A stretch of DNA of 64,000 bases from Ignelater luminosus (lineage: Eukaryota; Arthropoda; Insecta; Coleoptera; Elateridae): the NCBI GenBank assembly GCA_011009095.1, contig VTPC01008819.1, forward strand, positions 25,968 through 89,967, in the 5' to 3' direction. The stretch's first letter is position 1; each line of letters starts with the position of its first letter. Below the pieces are notes generated by a model. It searched no databases. It worked only from the letters and a program-made list of their open reading frames with translations, and had not been told where the DNA came from. Of the stretch, positions 46,122-55,414 are shown piece after piece. A program made the translations under genes and the position numbers.

Positions 46122-47347
46122 CGAGGCTTGCTGGAAACATTTCTGCAAATGATTAAGAAAAACACAGATTCAGTTTAGTAAATGGCTACTGTTTCTCAAA
46201 ATATTCGCCTTTAGCATCAATACACTTTTGAATACGTTCAAACCAATTTTCTAAGTATTTGTTCCAATCTGAAGCTGGTGCCTCAGAAACCAGTTGCTTA
46301 AATGCTTCAACGGCTACTTTAGGCGAAAAATAACGCTCATCACGCATCTTGTTTTTGATTGTCGGGACCAGAAAGAAGTCATTTGGTGCTAGATTAGGCA
46401 AATATGGACAAGGCGACATCAGTTTCACTTTTTCACTGGCGAAAAAGTCGACAGTTTGTGAAGCTGTGTGGGCATTTGCATGGTAATGGTGAAGAAAGAT
46501 GAGCCGATTTGGATTGTTTTTTCTGATTTCACCGATGATTTCCGGCAAGCAAACTGTTGCGTACCAATCAGCCTTAACACTTTTTCGATCCTCTAAAGCT
46601 GTTGTTGCTACATGTCCAGAAATACGAAAGAAATAAGCGATCATTTGCTTTGAAACATTGCGTAAACGGTCAACTTTTGTAGGTTTTGACTCACCTCAAA
46701 ACATTCAAACTGTGGAATATTGATTAGTTTTGGGCTTGTATGAGTAGATTCAATTTTCGTTACTAGTAACAATGTCGTGCACTAAATTTAAATGATCTCG
46801 GTTGAATTTTTTTAGCATTTCTTTGCATCAATTCTCTCCTTTTGAGCTTCACTCAAATTATGTGAAATTCAACGACTGCAACGCTTGTTTACGTTTAAAT
46901 GATCGTGTAAAATCGTGTGTATTGCTTTCATGTCAATGCCCAAGGTGACCCCTATTTCATGGTATGTGACATGCCGATCTCACTCAATTATTTCACGCAC
47001 AGCACAACGTTAGTGGCAACAATAGACTTGGATGGACGACCTTCACGAAATTCAGCACTGGGAAAAGAACGTCCACGCTGGAACTCAGCAAAGCAATTAT
47101 ATACAGTTCTATCCGATGGAGCTTCCTCATCAAAAGTTCGTTGCATTGTTTGGGTGTTAAGTTGCTTCGTAAATAAAAAAATCATTGCTCGAAAATGCTC
47201 ACACGAGAGTTCCATCTTTTACAAAATTACTTTTTTCAAAGCGGTATGTGAACAGAACTAGTTAGCATTTTTTTTCGAGTTTGACACAGGCACGCTGACA
47301 CCACCGGAAGTACCCGATTGCAGAAATTTTTCCACCAAGCAGGGATG
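46122..47347 (-). mobile_element. Mariner relic with imperfect ends
   Basis: Ends are CGAGGCTTGCTGGAAACATT (46122) and, inverted, CATCCCTGCTTGGTGGAAAA (47347), converging on TTTCTGCAA. TA is on both sides. On the minus strand 47215-46988 encodes the N-terminal helix-turn-helix ('FDEEAPSDRTVYNCFAEFQR', 'GRSFPSAEFREGRPSKSIV'). 46644-46186 encodes the C-terminal half: 'FRISGHVATTALEDRKSVKA', 'LIFLHHYHANAHTASQTVDF', 'YLPNLAPNDFFLVPTIKNKM', 'WNKYLENWFERIQKCIDAKG'. In the second catalytic position the family's Asp (HHDNA) is Tyr here, so the enzyme is dead even where the frame is open. It is an old copy. Confidence 0.8.
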
Positions 47348-48655
47348 TACTCAAGGAATTTTTTTTGGGGGGGGCTGTGACAATTTCGCCAACCCTTGCA
47401 ACATCAAATTAACAACAACGAAATTGAAACGGCGCATTTTAGTATTTATACAATTTATTGTAGGTGCTGGAATAGGGATAGGTTTATCTTAGTTTACATT
47501 CACTATATTAGCACAAAATAAAATTATTGATGTGAGGTTCATACAAAATAATTTTTCTGTTTCTAACTACAAAAATATTTTTTTAATTCATAAAATAACC
47601 AAACAAAAACGTTTAATTATAGAAATACATTTTTATTTAATTATTTCCAACGTAAATCTTTCAAAAGAAACCGCTCTAATCCGTCAAATGGATGGACTGT
47701 AGAATTAGTAGAAAAAATTGCAAAAATGAAAAGCAATGCAATAAAAACATACCTACTAATCAGAAACCAAATAGAAGACCTTAAATTCTGATATTGAAAA
47801 TTATAAAAATCCTTTTCGTTCTTACGAAACTATACAGTGAGATTGCCTATGATTGAGGATTGGTTGAATTTGGCGCCATGTTTAAATTATTTTCATGTTA
47901 GCACTACTTTTACTGTTTGTTATTGTGCCTTGTAAATAACACAGATTTGACAGATTGTAAAAAGTAAACAAGTAGTGTCAACATAAAAATAATTTAAACA
48001 TGGCGCCAAATTCAAACCATCCTCAATCAAATGCAATCACACTGTAGTATAATAACCTTATAACACAACTGAAGATTTATTGCCCTTTTCGCTCATTTGA
48101 AAGTGTTTTCGGATTGTTTGACTATCCTAACTATGAACCAGCAATAACAATAGTTATACTTGTATACCTTTGCAAATTCAAGCTACCGTAGAGAAGCTAT
48201 TAAAAATATGCATATCTTTGAAAAACTAAAATTTCAGATTCCCAAGGTTTTAAAACTAAAACTTTGAAAGTACTTGCTTAAATTATTTCTTGTGGTTTTC
48301 TTTTATTATCTTATTTCTAACATCCTTCTTAAAGCCCTAATGGAGAATAATGGACAGATATTGTCGTATTGAGTGGTGAAGTATGGCTACAGTCGCCTTA
48401 ATTCTACGACTTTCTTATTTGATTACTAAAGTAATGAATAAAACCGCATTTTCATTTTTTCAAGTACAGTTTACATTTGTTTTAAAACTGCTTTTCAGGT
48501 AATCTAACAAAATAAGAACATTTTTTAGTCATGTGTGTACATATTTCTTGCCATAGAATTCTTTTCTGAATTGTAAATTTTCAATTGACCAAAGAAATGC
48601 CAACTGACCACGGGACTGGAGGGAAGGCTCCTCCCTTCCCCCCCCTTTGGTTCGT
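47339..48655. mobile_element. Possible non-autonomous hAT-like element
   Basis: CAGGGATGTACTCAAGGAAT followed by TTTTTTTGGGGGGGG resembles the G-run termini of hAT elements, and a C-run (CCTTCCCCCCCCTTTGGTTCG at about 48634-48655) could be the opposite end. The first bases overlap the end of the neighbouring mariner, no clean 8-bp duplication is visible and there is no coding region. Weak call. Confidence 0.3.
47835..48044. mobile_element. 210-bp palindromic MITE
   Basis: CAGTGAGATTGCCTATGATT... and its inverse ...CAAATGCAATCACACTG pair along about 75 bp, including TTTGGCGCCATGTTTAAATT, leaving a short loop. TA lies at 47833-47834 and 48045-48046. The two arms account for most of the element. 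Confidence 0.85.
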
Positions 48656-48670
48656 CCTCGCCAGCAAACC

Positions 48671-49135
48671 TCGTATTTGACTGGTTTACTGCCCTTTTTA
48701 TAAATAAAACAGTTTTTTATCCTTCAAGCTTTCGTTAATTTGTTTATAAACCTCGTTGGGGAGTAGTACATAGAAACTGTGATTACAATATTTCAAATAA
48801 AAAGTTTATTTGCTTATCTACATGTATATATAAAATTGTTTATTTTAGATATAAGCAAAATAAACAATCTTTTATTAACAATTTTATTATATCATGCAAT
48901 TTTGTATTAAAAAGAAAACCGATATTATTTATTGAAACATTATACAATTTGTAGGTATATACATGTAAGTAGATAATATTTTTATTTGAGAATAGTCTTT
49001 AACGATATTGTAATTATAGTTTCATGTACTACTCCCTGAAGAAGTTTGTAAACAAATAAACGAAAGCTTGGAGGATTAAAAAAACTGTTTTATTTATAAA
49101 AAAAGACCTTAAAACCCGTAAACCAATCAAATAAT
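48671..49135. mobile_element. Foldback element with ~150-bp arms
   Basis: TTTGACTGGTTTACTGCCCT...ATAAATAAAACAGTTTTTTA ... 'AGCTTTCGTTAATTTG' ... 'GGGGAGTAGTACATAGAAAC' is repeated inverted at 49010-49135. The middle is AT-rich and has smaller palindromes. Non-coding; superfamily unknown. Confidence 0.75.
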
Positions 49136-49840
49136 ATACCTATAAGGTCAAGAATAATAATATTATATGTTTTTATATTATTTTTATTTTTGCTAGGTGC
49201 ACTATTGTTAAGTATGTTATTGTATTGTCCTGTAATTGGATGTATTTACATACTCTGTTGACCAATTAGATTAAAATAATTAATCCTTGTGATAACCTTG
49301 TACTACGCCATTTCAATCAATAAAAAACGTTGAAAATGGACCATGTGGTCGGTCTTAATTAGTAGTTTTCGATGAACACCTTTTTATTTCTTTCTAAGAT
49401 TTATCTTATTACAATTCATTACCTATTACACTTAATTATTTTACGTAAGCAACGATTAGCTTCTTAATCATCCATCTAACAGGTCAAGGTTAATTTTTAA
49501 TTTGGTAAATAATATAACTTCGAATAAATTTAAATATACTAATTAAAAAACTATAATTTTGAAATATATGAGAAACATTTGGAAGTACGTCATAAAAGTA
49601 AAAAGTTTTAACAACCAGATTTCGTTTTTTATTTTTCTGCATTTTTATAGATTTAATAACAATCTTCAGATATTAATTCGAGAAGTAATCTAAGGGTATC
49701 TTAAATTTGAAAATCAGATTTTAACATTGGGTAAATTCAAAGAAGAAAAACCCAAGTCACCTGATATCTCAGAAAGTGCAGTAATGAAGATAAGTAACGT
49801 TATTTATGATTTTTCTAAAGACGACATACACCTTCCCACA
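49136..49840. other. No recognised gene
   Basis: AT-rich, with no coherent reading frames and no terminal repeats noticed. Confidence 0.5.
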
Positions 49841-49849
49841 CAGCACTAG

Positions 49850-50045
49850 TATATCCGATGGATATCCATATTACATTTTTCACTAAAGTGGACGTCCACA
49901 GTACATCCACACTGGATATACTATGAATATCCACATAGGATCTACCATAGATATTCACATACTATGGATATTCACATTCAAATGTGCTATGGATATCCAT
50001 ATTCACATCACTATGGATATTCAAATACCATACTTACGGATATCT
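49850..50045. repeat. Array of TATGGATATNCA-type palindromic repeats
   Basis: About ten drifted units of a 15-20 bp word containing TATGGATAT(C/T)CA or its variants (GTGGACGTCCAC, CATAGATATTCACA) in close succession. Many units contain the palindrome GGATATCC. No coding frame crosses it. Confidence 0.7.
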
Positions 50046-50589
50046 TAATTTATAATCTTATGTATATCAGAAGTTAATTTCATAATTTATGATATCCTCA
50101 TTAATAAATAAATAAAAAAAGGCTTGTCATCAGTAGCATCCATTTCGTTTGTCAGAGATATTTATTTCCTCCACAAAAAATTCCTGATGATTAGAGTGCG
50201 GATTTATAGGAATAATGCTTTTTTTAGATATTAATAGAGTACAAAAAGACATTGAAATAAGTGCAAATCGCAATTAAAGAAATCATTTAACTAATTTGCA
50301 TAATGCTTTTTTTGCTTTTTTTGAAACTTTTTGCTATTTTTTAGAATAATGCTTATTTTGTGCATTTTTTGTCAGTCTCAAGAAAAAAATCATAATATCC
50401 TTATACTTTTCTTGTTTACAATATATATTTTTTTCTGTTTCTTCAAAATACTTTCTATAAATTCTTTCTCTAGCAGCAATTGTCTACATTATTTTTTTAA
50501 ACATTTTGTTTTTACGGTAAATTTCGTGACAATATCTTCAAGGGTTTCTTAAAATATCATTATTTACCGTTATGTATTGAATACCATGT

Positions 50590-51943
50590 GGACGCTCCAG
50601 CGTATAGATATTGACATGTAGACAAACTCTTACAAAACGCGGGAAATTAGCTCGGAAACAAATACGCGAGTTGGCTGGTAGTACGCGTTTCTATAATAGA
50701 TGTCACGATGGTCAAACGCAGCGCGAGGTTACCGGCATATAGTAATTGGGGTTAAACCAGTGTCATACACGTTTTCTGTGCACGTTTTCACAGTTTTATA
50801 TATTTATTTAGCGCTGGTGAATTTTTACAAATATGTCTTTGAGGAGCATTTGTATGGTGAAAGGGTGCCGTGCAAATAACGAAACGTTTAATGTACATTT
50901 TTTTAAAGTTCCAAAAAATAAACACAAAGGTAGGGAACAAAAGTTTTGTTACTTCCTATTAACTATAATGATGATGATAAATATTGTAGATATGAAGAAT
51001 GGGCATGTTTTAGCGAAGTCTATGATGTGTACCAAAATAACTTAAATGTGTTGGTGCAAAGTTCACATTATAAGATCTGCTCAGCACATTTTGAAGACCA
51101 TCTCATTAAAGGTAGAAATAAGAAATGTCTTGCTGCAAGCAAGCAGCAGAACAAGATACAAGTCAGGTGCTGTTAGGTATGCATCTCGAATAAGCTTTTA
51201 ATAAATATCGTAGTAGTATTTACTAATTTAACTCATCTAACGATGACTGTTAAGTAATTCATTATTTATACTTTAGAAATAATCACAAATATATGTATTT
51301 ATATCATTACTAAAAGTCAGTCCTGGATAATTTAGTAATTAGTTTAGAAACATAAAATGTTTTCAACCTGTACAATAAGTTAATTATTATAGTTAGCAGT
51401 TGTATCATATTGCATGTAATTTTGACTTATTTTATTTAAATTTTATAAAACAAGAGAAATAATATTAATGTAATTGTCGATAAAAAAACAATAGTTGTGC
51501 ATAATACATGTATAAATAAATTATGTTTTTATAAGTAATATGAAAACGACCAATTTATTTTTTTTGATTTATTTAAATGTAACCATTGAAGATAGATATT
51601 TGTGTACAAGAACAATAATGTATCTAAAACGTATTGTGATAAATTTGTTTTCTTTGGATATTTGTGCATGATTTACATCCTCATCTTTAATTTAACACAA
51701 TGCCATTATAAATTTGGTAAAATGAAATTTAATAACAAACAATGCAATGGTAGCCTTTCTAGTAATTCATAATGTCTATAAATAAATCTACGCACGCCAC
51801 TGATACAAGCGTAGCGCCACCAATTCGAAATATCGGTACTACCAGCCAACTCTTAGTTCAAGGTCACCGGCCGGCGTTTGAAAAGAAAAAAAGATATTTG
51901 AAGAGTTGTTCTACTTGTCAATATCTATACGCTGGACGCTCAC
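50590..51943 (+). mobile_element. THAP-bearing DNA transposon remnant
   Basis: The left end GGACGCTCCAGCGTATAGAT with ATTGACATGTAGACAA is repeated inverted at the right (TTGTTCTACTTGTCAATATC, TATACGCTGGACGCTCACC). A second inverted pair, GTTGGCTGGTAGTA (50670) and TACTACCAGCCAAC (51837), lies about 80-100 bp inside. The element is 1.35 kb and carries only a THAP zinc-finger start, so it is a deletion derivative. THAP transposases occur in P, ISL2EU and Kolobok groups; I cannot choose. Confidence 0.7.
50833..51176 (+). pseudogene. THAP zinc-finger fragment
   Basis: The plus strand begins 'MSLRSICMVKGCRANN' and 'FNVHFFKVPKNKHKG' and, after a frame change, continues 'YCRYEEWACFSE' and 'HYKICSAHFEDHLIKG'. 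The C-x4-C near the N-terminus, the W and the C-x2-H-F (CSAHF) about 50 residues later are the THAP consensus (a DNA-binding C2CH finger). The frameshift and the stop soon after mean that only the DNA-binding part remains. It sits between the inverted ends described for the enclosing element. Confidence 0.7.
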
Positions 51944-52200
51944 CGTTCCGGAGTCTGTCGGGGCCGCTACACATTGTCCCGGCAGTTCTTTGTCCCTAGG
52001 ATAAGCTGTGGAAACAGTTAGTTCTTATAGGTTTTAAGATTTATTTGACAAATGCTTCAGTTTTACTGGGTTACTGAAAGTGTTGATATCGTGCGTGTAT
52101 GTAATGTTGCTGGTAGATTGAAAAAGTTTTGTTTCATTTTGTTATAACTTAATCTTTTGTGTTGTCTTCTGTTTTTATTAAAATAAGACTGTGTTACAAT

Positions 52201-53281
52201 GCCAAAAGTTAAAACGAGTGTAGAAGAGTAGATTAAAAATATACCAGAAATAAGGCTGGACGGTAGAAGACTATTTTGCAGAGTATGTGTTAAAACGGTA
52301 AGGAGTAGATTAGATTTTAAATATAATATTCTCTAATGCTTATTTTAATAGATCCAGTGCGACAAAAAGTATAATGTAATACAACATACGAAGACCGCTA
52401 CTTCACAAGGAAAATGTACAAAGAGCGGAAAATGAAAATAAGCTGAAACAACAAACTATTTCAGAAGTAGTTGCCTCTGGATCTTCTACTCGATCTGAAG
52501 AAAGAACTTTTTATTTTGATTTATGCAATACTCTGATATCGGCAAATATTCCTTTCAGAAAATTAAACAATTCTGCATTTCGAAAATTCTTAGAAACATA
52601 TTGTAAGAGATCGATACCGTCCGAAAGCACTCTACGAAAAAACTATTTAGATACAGTTTATAAAACAGTCCTTCATGAAATTAAAAATATAATTGCAGAC
52701 CATTATATCTGGTTTTCTGTCGATGAAACCACCGATGAGTGCGGTAGGTATGTGGCTGGTCTCATTATCGGTATATTACAGGAAGCTACTCCAACCAGGC
52801 CATTTTTAATATATTTGGAAGAACTAGATAAAAGCAACAGCAGCACCATAACAAGATTTATTAACGAGAGACTCGCAAGCTTTTTTCTTCCTAATGCAGT
52901 CCCAACTGAAAAAATTCTGTTAATGGTGACGGATGCGGCTGCATATATGCTAAAAGCAGGTATTAATTTAAAAGTTTTGTATAGTAATCTCACACACTCT
53001 ACTTGCGTAGCTCGCGGATTAAACCGAGTAGCAGAAACTGCGAAGTCTGAATTTTCTCTAGTTAACGAGTTATTTAAAAATGGCAAAAAGTGGTTTCTAA
53101 AAGCGCCATTGAGGGTACAACGATTTAATGAAAAACTGCCTGATATTCCGCTTCCACCACAACCAGTCATTACCAGATGGGGAACATGGTTGGATGCGGC
53201 TGTGTATTACGCAGTTAACTTCACCAGTTTCAAAGAAATTTTGTTAGAATTTTCGAAAGATGCATCCCAATCAGTTAAAGA
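52201..53281 (+). pseudogene. hAT relic, CGGBP1-like (BED finger plus transposase core)
   Basis: 'MPKVKTSVEE' at 52201, then 'IRLDGRRLFCRVCVKT', followed by a likely 54-bp intron (52298 GTAAGG to 52351 AG) and 'IQCDKKYNVIQHTKTA', a BED-type finger like that of CGGBP1. The body reads 'RTFYFDLCNTLISANIPFRK', 'WFSVDETTDECGRYVAGLII' (first catalytic Asp), 'KILLMVTDAAAYMLKAGI' (second), 'LTHSTCVARGLNRVAETAKS' and 'PQPVITRWGTWLDAAVYYA'. A stop and a frameshift lie in the first part. The frame from 52752 is open for 195 codons but leaves the family after residue ~175 at 53281, where unrelated DNA is joined. The C-terminal dimerisation domain is missing. Confidence 0.8.
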
Positions 53282-53690
53282 CTGCGGACAGACAGACCAC
53301 TTCGCAAATTCAGGAACGACTCCTTTTGAAGTTCGTTGAACATTGTCTTAGTTGTTTGCGTGTACACGACGTAAACCGTCAGTGCCATAGTAAATTCTTT
53401 GACTCTCCCGTTTCTTACAGGTAACTGCCTTTCTATTCTGGAATCAAGCAATTCAAGAAGATTACGATTCATGTAGAAATTGATACATCTGTCAATCACT
53501 TTCTCTTCCCAAAACTTCCTGTCTTTAAAAATCTTTTGAATACTAACACCTTTAGGGGTTCAAAAAACAAATAAACAATATTTTCTCTGAGCAATATGTA
53601 ACTGATCATGAATCTGGAAGTAATAGTTATGTTTCATATTTAGTTTCATCTTACCATTTATAAAAGTACACCATTTTTTCACGTTCGGCA
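53282..53690 (-). pseudogene. YqaJ-type exonuclease relic (copy 3, C-terminal part)
   Basis: Minus-strand translation gives 'MKHNYYFQIHDQLHIAQRKY', then 'TPKGVSIQKIFKDRKFWEEK' and 'VIDRCINFYMNRNLLELLDS'. This is the Y-Y-x-Q box and C-terminal tail of the YqaJ-type nuclease whose other relics lie at 1-318 and 2669-3276. The core with SPDG and E-x-K is not attached here. It joins directly to the broken end of the CGGBP1-like hAT. A fossil in at least two pieces. Confidence 0.65.
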
Positions 53691-54121
53691 CATTCTGAGC
53701 AGTGTCTTAGACACGTAGCAATCCGCCTCTTTTGAACAAAAATAATTGGCACATTATGCACTATTCTCTGTAATTAACAACATAAAGTATGACCTTTTAG
53801 TTTTATGAAATAAAATATCAAAGCCAAACGACATCGCCAGTCGAAATCTGACTGTCCTTTCTGCATCTCCAGACCAAATGGTTTTTCATTTCGCACATCC
53901 ATGTCTTTGCTTGGTGATACGTGGGGAAGACATGGTACATATACCCTGTCTCATTTCTATAATTCCAATCCATTTCAAATTTCTAGCGTTTTCAAAGTTA
54001 GATTTGGATTAAACGTATTAGTTAAATACATATATGATTAATTAGTTAACAGCAAACCAAAGAACAACAATAATGTAATGGGAGTAGCACAATAAGGTAT
54101 TGTTACCGACACGACAAAAAT

Positions 54122-54394
54122 TTAGCAGGGATTATAGAAACGAGACAGAGTATAGCAGCACCTTGCTGGCAGTTGCAGATTTGGAAAAAGCTGATAGCGC
54201 AAAATGTCTAATGTTGTTGCCTTGTCACCACCATAAAGATGAAGAAGTATACGTTTCCCTGCCTCAACGATGGTTAAAACACTGGCATCAGGATCCCTGA
54301 AAATAGTTGCAAATTCATGCAATGCTGGCTTGTTCTGGAACCGAATGCAGAATTTGGTTTTTCCAAAAACCGAACAGGGAAGACGTGGTGTCAC
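54122..54394 (-). pseudogene. Unclassified insect repeat protein fragment
   Basis: 'KTKFCIRFQNKPALHEFATI', 'FRDPDASVLTIVEAGKRILL' and 'HLYGGDKATTLDILRYQLF' resemble a domain I have met in uncharacterised, repeat-associated insect proteins (a helix-rich segment with LYG and LRY). I cannot name the family or its function. It lies on the same strand as the YqaJ relic just downstream, so both may derive from one element. Confidence 0.35.
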
Positions 54395-54879
54395 GCCTAC
54401 TCAAGACGTGAAGAACAAGGAGATTTTCAGAACAATATTTCAGAAATATTACCTCTTCCAGGTTTCCGGAAATAAATGGGTAGATGTTGAGCCAAACTTG
54501 TCAAAAGAACTAAGAAATTAATGTTCTCCTAGATGATTTTCACAAAATCATATTCTGTAGCGATGAACATAGCGGATATTACAATAAATACATCAGCGTC
54601 TTCTGTTGCCTGCTTCACAGCGAGATTGCTTTGTATGAACGTCTCCTTAACTATTTACCTATTAACTATCTTTGTAACTATCTACCTACACATGTTGTAG
54701 AAATGTAATGATCTACAACTTTTAATGAAGACTTTTTCCTCTGTAATGCATTGGTAAAAAGATGTTAACAAAAAATTTAAAAAAATCCGGAATTTTAATG
54801 GTTATTGGTGCCCGACGGCGCTCGAAAAAGGGCGACGAGGTTGCAAACTTGGGTTTTTTGCTACGGCACCGACATACAA

Positions 54880-55200
54880 AACATATTCAAAAATTAGAAA
54901 ACATAACCTTTTGCAAGCAAAGGCCCCTTTTTCCTACACTAGACTTCCAAATCAGGAAATATATCTGCAGTATCTTGAAGAAAAAAATTTAAAGGCTTTT
55001 CCACTATTCCGCTTAGGGATTCATCGTCATTTTTTTCGACTTCCAAATCAGGAGATATATCTTCAAAACTACGCTCTTGTGCACATATTCGCTTGTGAAT
55101 TCATTATAACTTGTTTCAACATCCAATTCAGGAGATATGCCTCCATTATCACACTCCTCCACATATTCACTTGTGGACTGATCATTATTTGCTACTAAGT
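54880..55200 (-). pseudogene. Acidic repeat coding relic
   Basis: Three drifted copies of a unit containing CTTCCAAATCAGGAGATATA (plus strand) recur at about 54938, 55039 and 55118. Read on the minus strand they give 'DIFPDLEV', 'DISPDLEVEKNDDESLSG' and 'GISPELDVETSYNEFTSEYV'. The repeated acidic I-S-P-(D/E)-L-(E/D)-V word suggests a disordered acidic segment of a lost protein. Frames shift between units. Family unknown. Confidence 0.4.
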
Positions 55201-55414
55201 AATAGATATAAAATTGATAGCCTTTTTATAATGGTACACAAGGTAATAGAAAAATATTTTACAAGATTTTTTTGCAACGATACTCATACCTACAACTAAA
55301 CCCAACTGAATGGCGGACTATATAGCACATCATAAACAGAGAGAGTCTCTACGAATATTTGACAGAAACATTGCTACCAATGTTTGACCTGAATTTGTAC
55401 GATTTGCTCCGACA

